Assembly (NCBI GenBank): GCA_946406115.1
Contig: OX291553.1
Coordinates: 15,195,001 to 15,259,000, forward strand
DNA length: 64,000 bases
Direction: 5' to 3'
Source: Apoda limacodes
Taxonomy: Eukaryota; Arthropoda; Insecta; Lepidoptera; Limacodidae
The stretch's first letter is position 1. Each line of letters opens with the position of its first letter. Both the position numbers and the translations under genes were made by a program. Below, one piece after another: positions 23,812 to 35,524 of this stretch. Below the pieces are notes generated by a model. The model did not search any database, was not told where the DNA came from, and saw nothing but the letters and a program-made list of their open reading frames with translations.

Positions 23812-24063
23812 CATTTTTTTATGTTTGTTACCTCAGAACTTTCGACTGGGTAAACCGATTTTGATTTTTTTTTTTTTATTTGAATTACAGTTTGAATTCA
23901 GATCAAATTTTTGGAAATAAGTAATTATTTTTATCTTTTTAGTGCATCTTTTTGACCAAATTGAAATGAGACTACACGGGAAGCACCAGCTTTGAAATAA
24001 AAAAATTATCATCGAAATCGGTTTACCCAGTCGAAAGTTTTGAGGTAACAAACATAAAAAAAT
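23812..24063. mobile_element. Inverted-repeat element (MITE-like)
   Basis: The left arm at 23812-23867 ('tatgtttgttacctcagaac', 'tcgactgggtaaaccgattt') is repeated as the reverse complement at about 24008-24063 with very few mismatches. The spacer of about 140 bp contains 'ggaaataagtaattattttt', a sequence that recurs on the minus strand near 47850-47910. The structure suits a non-autonomous foldback or MITE. No target-site duplication was determined. Confidence 0.65.
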
Positions 24064-24937
24064 ACAGTCGAATAGAGAACCTAATCCTTTTTGAAGTTGG
24101 TTGAAAATACGGTTGGTACGGTGGCCCCTTTTGGGGTTCTCTATTTCACCTTGCGTCTTAAGTAACAAAGGTTAGAGCCCGACGTGTGACCAGTCGATGA
24201 GTCTTTTTTTAATTTGTCAAGTACATTGAACATTTACACCACAGGCTTTTCGGTGCACATAAAAAAGACGTTTGTGTAGTCCACAATCGCAACTTGGCCC
24301 GCGTGTGGACTATAGCCCAAAATGCTACGGTAAGAGAAGGTCGTGACCCAGCAGTGGGGACGTAAAAGGCGTACGTAGAGCCGCTTTTTGACTGACAAAC
24401 CATTATTACGAGATGGTTTCGAGACAGTTTTGATTAAAGATCGATGAACAAATTAGTGATATCATCATTGATTATATTGCTAAGTGTGATTGTTTTTTTA
24501 ATGTCAGGACGGTGATAGTGCTATGCAATTCACCGATGTGGTTGGCCGGAGCATAGCGCAGGCGGCCGCTAAGTGCCGTTTCAGTGCTATGCGTTTTCTT
24601 GCAACGGTTAGGTTTAGATAAAATATCCTATAATAACAGTAAACAATAATTTCAATTGAGCTACAAATATACCTTTGTTAATTTATTTATATGATGGACA
24701 TATTTTTAATTAAAGCATAAACAATATAGAAATTATTTAATAATTGAAGATGGATGCAAATCATCTGCATCATAGTATTGATATATATGTATTGATATAT
24801 CTATATATTTCAAATATATTACCTGCACTTCCTATCCCCCGAATTTATTTTGTAATTTCCTCTACTTAAAGGTTGTCTGGAAGAAATCGCTTATTAGCGC
24901 TTATAAGACCGCCTACATTACTACTACCACTACTACT
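24064..24937. other. Stretch with unclassified repeat-like text
   Basis: 24209-24403 has a 64-codon minus frame overlapping 'gtgacccagcagtgggg', a phrase seen in lepidopteran repeats. A GC patch lies at 24520-24600. No gene is supported. Confidence 0.3.
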
Positions 24938-25085
24938 ACTCACCGCATCTATCACATCCGACGGATTTTACGGAAGGCTTTGTTCTCTTGCTGGGCGACG
25001 CTCTGCCCCCTCCCGCTAGCTACCTCATATCTTTTACAAACAACTTCAGTTAACTTTGACAACCACCCTTACTATGATAGATGAC
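24938..25085 (+). repeat. Dispersed repeat family G, copy 1
   Basis: It shares 'accgcatctatca', 'acggaaggctttgttc' and 'ttacaaacaactt' in the same order with 38288-38442. It is more diverged and lacks most of the (GCC)n segment. Confidence 0.6.
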
Positions 25086-25164
25086 CAAATTAAATTCAAT
25101 TCTTTAATATTTCTACTTTTAATACTAGATGCACTACTACTAAAAAATTTAGGACGTTGCTGAA

Positions 25165-26890
25165 TAATTTATTTTATTTTATTTATTCATTTTAAGACAA
25201 CAAACGGTCATTTACAGACAGTGACAAATACAATACATTTTATTTAATTAATTAGACCTATAGTGTCGTTACATGATTAATTATGATAATTATTAAGAGC
25301 TATAATTAAGTACATGGTTGAGACAATGTAGTTAAGCACAAGGCGAGATTAATTTATATTTTGAAATAAAAGAAACAGAATCAATTTAGGTTACATAAAA
25401 TAAGATGGTAAAATATTGTTATTGTAAGTATAAATTATTGATTGAAAGAGGTTATTGTATTTACAATAAGGTTTACAAGCATACGAGTACCTATAAATGA
25501 GCTAAATAAAGGAATAATTACAAAGTGTATATGTATTTATTTTTTAACACTGTGAGATTGTTAAGAATTAAATCCAATAATATAAAATATTTACTTAATA
25601 TTGTTTAATTTAATCCTGAACACAGCAATTTTAATAAATTTTTAAATATTTTTGAATATATCATTAAGTTTTTAAAGAAATTGACATTGGGATATTTAGG
25701 GGGTAGGTACTAATATGTATATATATATATATATTAAAATCTGCATATTACATTACATTAGAAAGACATTAAGTGAAATTACAGATGATGGTAAAATTGA
25801 TCAAGTCGTTTTCTTACAGATATTTTGAAAGTTGCTACTGAATTACATAATATGTGAGTTAAGTTGGTCCAATCCACAAAAGTGTTTGTTATAGTAATCG
25901 GGTGCGCGTATACAGAATCTGTTTTCGGTATATTTTTTTTGATGCTTTCGGGGTTACAAATACATGTAAATACTTATCGTTTAATTTCCTTACACGTGAG
26001 GGGCGAGCTAAGAATTTACTATGGCTGATAAAAGATATGTTATTCAATAACTGTGGACATTGTATTTTATTGTTAATTATTTTAAATAATGTACATTGAT
26101 CTATTATAATTCGTCGGTTTTCAAGAGAAGAAATGTTGAATCTTTCTGGGAATAGTTCACTATTTACGTTTCCAAATCTGTAATTAAGCAGTACAATGAA
26201 TTTTTTCTGAATTTTTTCGATCCTTTCGATGTGACATTTGTATTGGGGTGACCAAACAACAGATGCAAATTCGAGAACAGACCTAATAAAGGTGAAATAT
26301 AATATTTTAAGTGTCAATATATGTTTAAATGGCTTAGTGACTCTGCTGATGAAGCCGAGGTTCCTGTATGCTTTTAGGATTATGGAGTCAATGTGTTCGT
26401 TAAACGATAATTTGTCATCTATAATAACTCCTAGGTCACGTACGCTTTGTACACGCACAAGTGATTTGTCAAATAACTTGTAAGAGAAGTATATTGGTTT
26501 CTTTTTGCGTGTGTAGCTTATGACAGAGCATTTATCTATATTTAAGAAAAGTTGATTATCGTGACAGTATCCAGCAAGAGTGTCAAGTTCCGATTGTAAT
26601 TTAACACAGTCAGTTTCTTTTGAAATAATTCTATATAGTTTGGCATCGTCAGCATACATTAGAAGGTTGCTGGAGTCATCTAGTTTACCATGAATATCAT
26701 TGATATAAATATTAAAAAGCAACGGTCCGATATGAGATCCCTGTGGAATTCCTGAGGGTATATCTAGGAATTCAGAACAGTAACCCTTTAGAAAAACTGC
26801 TTGGGAGCGATTCTTAACATATGACTCTATCCATCTTAGGAGGAAGTTAATGTTTCAATATTTGTTATACAGATACTGAAAGTCTAGTTT
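25165..26890 (-). mobile_element. Non-LTR retrotransposon family D, 5'-truncated
   Basis: On the minus strand it enters in the RT palm near 26890, runs to the end of the protein at 25889, and continues through a 0.7-kb AT-rich 3' UTR. The end lies near 25165 with 'cttaaaatgaataaataaaa' followed by an A-rich tail. Everything upstream of the palm is absent, the normal form of an incompletely reverse-transcribed LINE. The 3' boundary is inferred from the A-rich end. Confidence 0.75.
25889..26854 (-). CDS. Family D reverse transcriptase, C-terminal part (open frame, 5'-truncated)
   Basis: A 321-codon frame is open from just after an in-frame TGA at 26855-26857; the first ATG is at 26722. Motif B reads SGIPQGSHIGPLLFNIYIND and the catalytic box LLMYADDAKLY is intact. 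Then come the thumb region (VRDLGVIIDDKLSFNEHIDS), the C-terminal helix region typical of CR1/Jockey-group LINEs (SVLEFASVVWSPQY, ERIEKIQKKFIVLL) and the tail ending RKQILYTRTRLL. Motif A and all N-terminal domains (endonuclease, RT fingers) are missing, so it cannot act alone. The absence of internal stops suggests a comparatively young insertion. It has no promoter of its own and is probably not translated. Confidence 0.85.
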   Translation of the reverse strand, partial: NINFLLRWIESYVKNRSQAVFLKGYCSEFLDIPSGIPQGSHIGPLLFNIYINDIHGKLDDSSNLLMYADDAKLYRIISKETDCVKLQSELDTLAGYCHDNQLFLNIDKCSVISYTRKKKPIYFSYKLFDKSLVRVQSVRDLGVIIDDKLSFNEHIDSIILKAYRNLGFISRVTKPFKHILTLKILYFTFIRSVLEFASVVWSPQYKCHIERIEKIQKKFIVLLNYRFGNVNSELFPERFNISSLENRRIIIDQCTLFKIINNKIQCPQLLNNISFISHSKFLARPSRVRKLNDKYLHVFVTPKASKKIYRKQILYTRTRLL

Positions 26891-26940
26891 TATCTAGGTA
26901 CTAATTCAACTTACACACTGCACCGTAATGTAGATAAATA

Positions 26941-27702
26941 AAAAAACCGTTCAAGTGTGAGTCAGACTCCCGCAACGAGGGTTCCGTAAAAGGTAAACTG
27001 TATTGAGGGACAAACTTAACTTTCCAACTGCAAATAAGTTTATAATCGCAAAAAAAATGTGATGTTAACAACACATTTACGGTTTTCAGATATTTTCCTT
27101 TACGAGTGCTACATGGCATTGCTTCTTGCCTGATTCTAGGTTAAAGGGGAGTACCGCATAGGTTTTGATTTATTTGTGTCAAAATAACCGTAGGTATATA
27201 TTTATTTATTGCATTTACTTAGAAGCTAGATTTTGTTACAACCTTAAGTAACCGTAGACTTTAGTATTTGATATTAATTTCGACTTGATACCTTTACGCG
27301 TTCTTAAGTAAAAGGGACAGACAGACAGACAACCTTTTTTTTAATGTGTTACTATAAATTAGCAAATTTCAGATTTTTTGCTATATTAGTGATATAAGAC
27401 CTTGCTTCATGTGATATTTCATGATTCTAGGACAACGGATAGTACCCTATAGGTTTTGATTTATTTGTAAATGCCAAAATTTGTGACAAAAATTACCGTA
27501 CTTCGGCCGTTTTTTTATTGCTTTAAAGTAGATACTTGATTTTTTTATAGCTTCAAGGGACCGTAGACCTTAGTATTTGATATTAATTTCAATTTGATAC
27601 TTAACGAGTTCCTGAGAAAAAGGGTCTTGACAGACAGACAGACAAACAAAAAGATCCTATAAGAGTTCCTTTTTTCATTTTGAGGTACTGAACCCTAAAA
27701 AC
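26941..27702 (+). repeat. Dispersed repeat family E, two copies in tandem
   Basis: The first copy starts 'aaaaaaccgttcaagtgtgag' and runs to a (ACAG)n tract near 27320-27330. The second, lacking the head, begins around 27335 and ends 'gaggtactgaaccctaaaaa'. Both contain 'taggttttgatttatttgt', 'ccgtag(a/g)c(t/c)ttagtatttga' and 'gacagacagacagac'. The order matches the single copy at 43701-44240. Confidence 0.7.
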
Positions 27703-28360
27703 TAGGCAACGACATACGACAGTACAGCCAAAATATTTACTCGCATTAATAATCACTACATATAAAAAATGCGCCAATATACCAATATAATATAGAATAG
27801 TCACCAATATACCAATCTACCTCCATGCGTGCTTTCTTGAAAAAAAAAGTGTTTTTTCGTTCACGGCAAAATTCGGCAAACAAATACGTACAGTGCCACT
27901 AGCTTTTCTCACCCTTGGATCTTGGGTGTTTAGTCGCTAGTGTCGTTGTAAGTATTTTTTTTTATCTTATTGCGTGATAGTTGCCTACATAGCTATCACC
28001 AGAGTATGAGCTCTCTAAAACCAAGAAAAAAGGTTATTATTATGTGAACTGTTCCTACTTCAGCGTAGGTTAGAGCATCTAAAAAAATACTGTTGAAGCT
28101 CTTTTAAACTTTTCAATGAGATTACCTAACGAGATGCAACCTTAACAAACTGACTATCAGCATATGGTTGTCATTCAAGACTGTTTCTCACACAGGTAAC
28201 GGTCTATATGAAGTACCACAAGCAACCACGTATAAGTTAATATGAGGTTTCTACTGTATCAAATGGAATAATAAATATTTTTGTCACACACAGGGCAATC
28301 TAGTCCCAAATTAAGCTAAACTTGTACTCTATGGAGACCAGACAGCAGATACAAATATAT
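27703..28360. other. Stretch without recognised genes
   Basis: AT-rich, with no motif or repeat recognised. Confidence 0.35.
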
Positions 28361-28763
28361 TATACCACTAAGGTGGCGAACAAGCTTACGATCCGCCTAT
28401 GGCCGCCTGCAATCACTCGCACGATGCTGATCCTTCAAAAATCTAATAACTTTTGCAGTACCCCATACTTGTAGTCCTTAGTGAAAACCTTGGCAGGGAG
28501 CTCATTCCACAAGCCGAGTGTTTGCGGGAGGAAGTGTCCCTGAAACCGCACTGTACGCGATTATTTCGGTTCTAAATGTTTAAAAAAGTGTGAGAATGAA
28601 TTCCCTGCCGATGGCGAGCGGTGCGATGGTAGAAAGTAGCCGTGGGTTTTGAACAATTCCTTAGGACACATCCCATTGTACAAGCGGTAGAACACACACA
28701 GGGAGGCTTAATCTCTCCTCAGCCTTAATGGTTAGATACGGCAAGTGAGTCGTTGAACCAATT

Positions 28764-29245
28764 CTTAAACATGGTTGAGCGAAGCGATGGCTGATTCATA
28801 TGTCATACTCGTGAACGGGTGCCGCCTGTGGAGGCTGGTCTGCTCTTGCAAACTTCTTTGTATTCTTAGTATTTAGTCTTACTTTTTTGTTTTGTTTATT
28901 AATACTGTAAGACATTGATTATTTCTTAGTGATGAATACATAAACTGTCTTTTGTTTATATTAGATACTTTTTTATGTTGTGCTTGTGCTTTATATTTCA
29001 TGTTTTTTATGTTTGTAATGGAAAGTGTCCTTTTATGATAGGGAGGGCATTTTCCAATACTTTAATTGGACGCTGTAAGAGAAAGGGAGAAAAGAAATGC
29101 CCTTGCTGAGTTTCTTGCCAGTTCTTCTCAGTACAAGGTCTCCCGCCCTGTAGACTTACGAACCGATGGCGTAGTGACATTCATAAGTGCTCAATTATTG
29201 TAGCCTAAACTGAATAAATTGAATTTGAATTTGAATTTGAAAATT
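28764..29245 (+). mobile_element. LINE 3' end inserted in family A copy 5 (insertion 1)
   Basis: The roughly 480-bp block interrupts the family A C-terminal region. It starts 'aaacatggttgagcgaagcg', includes 'agtttcttgccagttcttct' and ends 'aataaattgaatttgaattt' with (TTTGAAT)n. The simple-repeat 3' tail and 5' truncation indicate a non-LTR retrotransposon 3' UTR of a different family. Confidence 0.7.
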
Positions 29246-30090
29246 AAGGGCCAAGCTGGAATCCGGGTGCACCCGCCCAGAGATGGCAGCAGTACTCCAT
29301 ATGGGGCCGAACTTGCGACTTGTAAAACAGCAACCATTGCCCCGACGTGAAAACCTGCTTTGCTCTGTTAAGTACTCTGAGTTTTTTAGACACCATCTTC
29401 ACCTTGTCTTGCAAATGATCTTCGAACTGGACACCTCTGGAGAAGTCAAAACGAAGGATCTCAATACTCTTGTAGATAGAGAGGGGAGTGTTCTGTAATT
29501 GTGAGAACACAGTGAATGGGATTTTCTTAGCGGTGAACGCGCAGACTTGTGTTTTTGTAGGGTTGAATCAGACCAAGTTTTCCCATCCCCAGTCAGAGAC
29601 CTTGGACAGAGTGGTCTTGATTTGAGATACAAGTTCTCCGCGCTTTTGCTCTACAACGGAACAAGGGATGTTTGCACTACCCGTGTTATAAGCGTCTCCA
29701 GTACTTTCATCTGCATAGCAATGTATCCAACGTATGTATGTTGATATCCAATGTATGTTTATATTCAACATTTCATTGATATGTAGTAGAATCAGCGTAG
29801 AAGACAGCACGGAGCCTTGCGGGACACCAGCGTTAATGTCCATGCTATCAGAGCAACTACCATCAACTACTGCTCGTATGCGTCTGCCGGACAAAAAGCT
29901 AGCCACCCATTTGCACAAACCCTTGGGCCCTTCGTAAGATGGCAACTTCGATAGACCCGATCGAACGCCTTCGCTATGTCCAGGCTACAAGTCAATGCCT
30001 CCCCTTGACTCTCAATGGCTAGTGCCCATCGGTGTGTGAGATACACTAGAAGCTCACTAGTCGAGCGACCGTGGCGAAAGCCATATTGAC

Positions 30091-31774
30091 TTTTTATTGC
30101 CAGGAATTAAAGGTTTAGGCCCAATATCGGACATCCATCTATGACTTATGTAGTTGATAATTAATTACACATTACGATTAGGAGACGCACCATGAATTCT
30201 CGTCCACCGTTGGCTGCTTGGTGTTTGGGGGGTTCTGGATAGAGGGTTGGTGTGGCGCATAGAAGTGAACATGTATGTGTGTTTACACATATTTGCATCG
30301 ATTTCGTGTGTTTGGTGGCCTAGTTCCTGCGTGATTGAAGGTAACAGGCGTACACCCGGGAAGTTTCTTGTCACTTCTTCTTCCCCTAGGCTTGTTTCCG
30401 AAGTGACAGTACGTTAAATGGTGTGCATTTGTTGCCGGACTGTCGTGTGGGAGCTGGACTACTTTATGACATACATCGTCTGTGAGTATGTGTAAGCATA
30501 TGGGTGTGCACGTTTGTGTGATGCGCCCTCTCGCTCTGACGCTGGGCGGCCGATGGTGGATTGCAGCGGGTTATAAATACTATATTACATTATAATACTT
30601 GTACCTATGTAAGTTTATACATATATGTATAGTTTTTTCTAATAGTATCAATTTTTGATACACTGTTTGTGTTTTATGTATATTAATGTGTGTCCTTGAG
30701 TATGTATATATCTATTTAGTAATATCATTCTAAGAAATTTGATAATTTAGTAAATGCTTTTGACCTTCCAATCTTCTCCTCTTATCTAAATATTTTCAAA
30801 AGCAACTATAAATCAGTTTTAAGTTCAGAGTACATGTGTTCACCGTGTGATGTTAAATGTAAACTTGTGTGTATAAATCTCAATATGAATCGGATTTATA
30901 TTTTGTTCCTTTACTACACACATTTTAACTAGTACAATCGAAGTTTGATGGGAGCTGCTTGAGTGTGTCATGCTCCCTCAAAGTGTCTCTGCGGTGGTGG
31001 CATGTGCGGGTCGTTACGTTCCCTAAAACATGGTTGAGCGAAGCGATGGCTGATTCATGTGTCATACTTGTGAACGGGTACCGCTGTGGAGACTGGTCTG
31101 CTCTCGCAAACTTCTTTGTATTCTTAGTATTCGGTCATCGGTGTAGGATTTCAACGGCAACACCTCAATTATGGAAAGAAAAACGAACGGATAATACTTG
31201 ACGTTTTCAAGTAGCTTATGTCCTTTACCGGGACTCAAACTATCTGTATGCCAAATTTCATTTTGATCGGTACAGCGGTTTCAGCATGAAGAGGTAACAG
31301 ACAGATTTACTTTCACATTTGTAATATTTATTATTATATTATATTCATGATAGTATGGATTGTTTTAAGTATATGTAAGTATATGTATGTACATATGATT
31401 GTACAAAAATATAATTATGATGGCGCTTATGCCACTAGTACTATTAAATATCGGAATACTCTTAAATATCTGAATTCCTTCACTCGATTGCAGATATTTG
31501 ACGCTTCACATGGCGCGCCCCCTATGCTACATAAAAACAAAAAAATTTATTAATTGACATGTTTGACTTTGTTTTTAGTAGCTTACTTACTTATTTTTAT
31601 TACCTTATACGTGTTTCGGTACATATTGTTTATTCTTTAGCTATTTATCAAAGTATTGTATTATTACTTTAAATAGAACTTCTTGCCAGAAATTAACATT
31701 GTTTACATTGTATTGACGATTCAAAAGTGTTCTTAGAAACCTATTTGAATAAAGTTTGATTTGATTTGATTTTA
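30091..31774 (+). mobile_element. Composite insertion 2 in family A copy 5
   Basis: The 1.68-kb block separates two collinear family A segments. Its right end, '...ttgaataaagtttgatttga' with (TTTGA)n, looks like a LINE 3' tail in + orientation. Inside, 31026-31130 repeats the start of insertion 1, and 31131-31345 is a reverse-strand family F repeat. 30190-30560 is GT-rich and unclassified. The order implies more than one insertion event. Confidence 0.6.
31131..31345 (-). repeat. Dispersed repeat family F inside insertion 2
   Basis: The reverse complement reads in the same order as 49805-50040: 'ctgttacctcttca(t/c)gct', 'gatagtttgagtccc', 'gaaaacgtcaag', 'ttgccgttgaaatcctacac' and 'cgat(g/a)accg'. 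The match is clear over about 200 bp. Confidence 0.75.
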
Positions 31775-31905
31775 CGGTCACTGACCAAGTCGTGTTCTTC
31801 TAGGTATTTTAAAAGCTGTGTGTCGATCACACGCTCCATCAAGTCATCATCATCATCATCATCAAGAGCGGAGAGAGGTAATAGCGATAGGCCTGTAATT
31901 CGAAG

Positions 31906-34266
31906 AATCTGATAGATATTATTGGCTCATCTAGTATTAAAAATCGCTGGTCTTGAACCAACATGTTAAATATTCCAGTGTCTGAAAATAGGACACTAAA
32001 TGTGCCTTTGGCAGCTGACGTACAAAAACTATGAAAAATACAAAATACCTTGCCTATGACTTGTGGTTATTAGTAGTAACTTGGTTTAAGTTGGATTATT
32101 TTAAGTTAAAGTTCATAGACCGTGGTTGTGGCGGCATATGGTCATTTGTATTCGAAATGGTCTTTTTATGACAAGTGGACCGCTCTCCCAACTGTTATTG
32201 GTTCTTCGGACGCTACTGCTTACATATTATCGCGTTCAGTTACTCGCCAAGGCTATGGAAGTCTAAAGTTACCTTAACAAAAAAATAACAGAGTAAGAAA
32301 CATTCGTTTATAATGAAACCAAGGTAACACAACAGTAAAATACATTATTACCAGACTCAACTTATTTAATAATAAAATACTTACGTAGGTACATACATAT
32401 ATATATCCCTAAATAAATTTAAAACGTGTTCCAAATATCATTTACGGATTTTACAAGTCCGGAGTTGTCAGTATAATGATTATACGAACGTATATTTAGC
32501 GCCATCTTGGTAATAATATATATACAGGCTGAAAACGCTTAGTGATACTCGATTATTTTTTAACCATACACGATATCAAAATACTGATTATTATTGATCC
32601 TAAAAGTGCTTCTTGAGCTTTATCCAATAATGGTTTACAGAATAAACTGGTATCCGAAATTTATTGTTTTAAACTTCGATACATTTAGTATATGGCATGG
32701 CACTATCGCATGATACCTAAATAATATTGATAATACAGTTTTGACACGTCTTCTTTTTTCAACATTTAAAAACGCCATCATTACTACATTATAAACAAAC
32801 CCTTTTAAACAAACAAAATAGTTTTTTTTAATTAAATCTAAAATAATGATATCGTGTATAATCAAGCGAGATCACTTAGCGTTTTCACCCTGTATATGTT
32901 ATATTCAATATATAATAATATATTCATAATTTTATAAAGATTATTGAAATGTTGTAGGAAGCTGTTAAAAATTTCTTTTTTCTATATATTGTTGGTGTTT
33001 CATTAATAAAGCAGAATAATACGTGACAGTTTTACTATCTCAAGCGATAGGTGCATAGCGCATAGGGTAAAAAGACAGACGTCGCATTTACTTGCAGCGC
33101 GGAATATAGTTAACATAGACTTTTATCTTTCTTTGTCATAGCGTGTCATAAGTATTTGAACGAGTGACTGCAGACGTTACACGAATATTTTATTTGGGCA
33201 GTGCGGCGTGATGTTACCACCCTGTGACTAGCCACCCCTAAGTCGGGGCGGCAGGTGCAATGGAAAGGGGTGACGTTGATCGATGCACGTCTTGCGCCGG
33301 AGGCTGCTCCCGAAGTAATTCATTAAGCCTGAAACTGCAAGCGGGCTTTGTTACATTAGAACTATTTCTCAAGAGGTGTCCAGTTCAGTAATGCTCTTGT
33401 AATGGATTTGGTGGTTTGTGAAGGAACTAAAATATTTTACTCTGCCTTAAGTTGTTAACAAAATAACAATGTAAGGTCCCTGTTCGTGCTAGCGAATTAT
33501 TATTAGTTCATATTTTTTTTTTTTTTACGAGCCAACCATTTACTTTAAAACGAAATCATTTAGAACAATATGAAGCGGCATTATATGCCAGGAACAGGGG
33601 CAGAGTTAGATCCAGCTGGATGGCTTAACGTTGGATCCAGCAATTGCAATCCCTACTTTCGTACATATTTATACTATGTTTAACAAAAGGGTCAAACAAT
33701 TTTGCAGGAGATAAATACTCCTTACACTTAACAAATTTCTCCAAGAAACATAAATCTGAATCGAAAACAAATTTTACCTTTCATTCCAAGTTCGATCAGC
33801 TGATCGGCATCTAGCATGAGACTTCAAATTTTTTTTTGAGATTTCGACCCATGTTCCTGGGGAAATTTGTTCAGTGTAAGAAGCAGAATTATCTTCTACA
33901 TTATTATTTGATTCTTTTGTTATAGAATGTATATTATGTCAGCGACCGCAATTGATAATTTGCCTTCAATTTTGATGGTTTCTGTCTGAACTACTTTTAT
34001 GCCGTTTAAAAACCCCGTCTGTTCAAAATAAATCACACTAATTGTATTCAAAATGTATTGTTCTTGACCATTATTTAAATTTCAGCAGGTCATTAATTCC
34101 AATTGTGCTTCTAAATAATAAATAAAAACTTAAGAAAAATTATTATAAACTGATTCAACTCTTATTGTTTTTTACCTCATTATGCGCTATTGAAAAACCT
34201 GTTAAGGTGAGGCATAGAAACTCCTTAGTTTCCAAAAAGCAATGATTTATTATGGTTCGTCTTAGA
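31906..34266. other. AT-rich stretch; GC patch near 33200-33360
   Basis: No recognised gene. 33195-33350 is GC-richer ('gccacccctaagtcggggcg') with no clear frame. Short motif-free frames occur, such as 32635-32865 on the minus strand. Confidence 0.35.
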
Positions 34267-34480
34267 CAGTGTTGGGCAAAATTAAATTGAAATTAACAAC
34301 CAATAAAATGTCAATAACTATAGCTATCGCGTCAACTATAAATTAAAATATATTAATTGCTGCAGTTACAAATCAACAATTAATTAAGTAACTGTTTATT
34401 GTGGCTAATTTAATCAACAATAAATCGATTGTAAAGTGCTGCTAATTGAAATTAATTAATTGTTTATTTTTAGTACACTG
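34267..34480. mobile_element. Possible hAT-like MITE remnant
   Basis: It starts CAGTGTTGGGCAAAATTAAA, a style common at hAT ends, and finishes ...TTTTTAGTACACTG. Mirror-image AATTAA-rich subterminal stretches lie inside. Only five terminal bases pair and no 8-bp target duplication is visible, so this is weak. Confidence 0.25.
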
Positions 34481-35348
34481 GTAAACTTTACGTTTCCATA
34501 TAATTTCAATTGAATTTAGGTACATTTACAATATGTTGTTAGATACAAGGTGTAGCAAGAAAACCAAATGTATTAAATATTTAATCCTGAATGTCAGCCA
34601 GGTGAGAACCAGTGTAAACCAGTGTAAGGGAAACAGTAAGGTCTTTTGATACTTCAATATTCTTAGGTATCAACAGACGTGACGCTTCAATGGGGCGTTC
34701 AAATTTTCGCGGTTAGAAAGATTCGTCAACTTGCGGACGAAGATACAGGTGGTATAGTTTTCTTCAGCTACTTTCATAGCGTGATAAATTCCTACGGTGT
34801 TTTATAATGGGGTTCAGTAGCTAATGTTGAAACAATCTTTGCGCTGCAGAAAAGGACTATTCTAGCAATTTACTTCAATCAATGTATCAACATTACCATC
34901 TCATATTTTAGATAATTTAATTTATGTTTATATGAATACCAAAATCCCGCCTGCGGCTTTGCTTGTATTTACTTTAAAGGATTTGTACAGTTTTTTTTGA
35001 TGTTTTTTTTGATGAGTTTATCAACAAACTGAAAAGTATACGCCTTATTGTCACCTCCTCAGTGTTTGATATTTCAAAGTTTCCTTCTAAACCAATGCCC
35101 ACAACTTAAAATAAAACCGTACTCTAAATTATTCTAATAATCTTTATCCTTAGCGATTTGAGCTGGGCGATGATGGCAGTCATTAAAAAAAATATTTTAT
35201 TATAACTGTCATTAAAAGAATTTTGGAAAAACGCCGTAATACGAAAAAATGCATAACATAATTTCATACAAAATTTACATAAACTTTGAGCGTAAGGTAT
35301 ACGTATATTATTGCTTCGCAGCTGCACGCAGTTCAGGACCTTAGGTGT
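34481..35348. other. Stretch without recognised genes
   Basis: The end (about 35105-35190: 'tctttatccttagcgatttg') resembles 35575-35650 ('ttctatccttagcaatttgg'). Two related fragments therefore flank the 176-bp repeat H. No coding region is supported. Confidence 0.35.
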
Positions 35349-35524
35349 TTTTGACGTGACAACGTCTTATAAATTGGTTTGCCGGGTGACACTTCAAGAA
35401 ACTGCGTTACGCTCCGCTCACGTTATGCGCTCACAATGAGAGCGAGTGAGAGGCACGCGGCATGGTTAGCCCGCCTAAGAGCGAGAGAGACAGACATAAA
35501 AAGTGAAAGGCACAAGTTGTCACG
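35349..35524 (+). repeat. Repeat H, copy 1 (176 bp)
   Basis: Base-for-base identical, as far as I can compare by eye, to 57425-57600. Near the ends are CGTGACAAC and its complement GTTGTCACG, giving short inverted termini like a MITE. The shared sequence begins six bases outside the left terminus ('ttttga'). The interior is GC-rich with a 50-codon open frame that is probably incidental. Confidence 0.85.

Larger units (their letters stand above)
28361..31905 (-). mobile_element. Non-LTR family A (copy 5), split by two insertions
   Basis: The minus-strand family A sequence is in three blocks. 28361-28763 is the 3' UTR and C-terminus, 29246-30090 is the RT palm and thumb, and 31775-31905 is the RT fingers (IDTQLLKYLEEHDLV). 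The blocks are collinear with copies 2 and 12. The junction at 30090/31775 rejoins sequence that is contiguous in the family ('attgac' and 'ggtcactgacc'). The intervening pieces are therefore later insertions. Family A sequence proper totals about 1.4 kb. Confidence 0.85.
28640..31905 (-). pseudogene. Family A reverse transcriptase, interrupted
   Basis: The best block is 29568-29945 (125 codons): LSGRRIRAVVDGSC, AGVPQGSVLS and a catalytic box reading YADE (29706-29717) instead of YADD, where the second aspartate is replaced. The thumb lies at 29244-29510 in another frame. The fingers block at 31775-31905 contains a GAT/ATC triplet expansion (about 31848-31869) coding a run of Asp. Frameshifts, the YADE change and both insertions make it inactive. 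Confidence 0.85.

Noticed and set aside
34267..34480. Definite hAT MITE
   Set aside because: Only 5 terminal bases are inverted and there is no 8-bp duplication. Listed at low confidence only.
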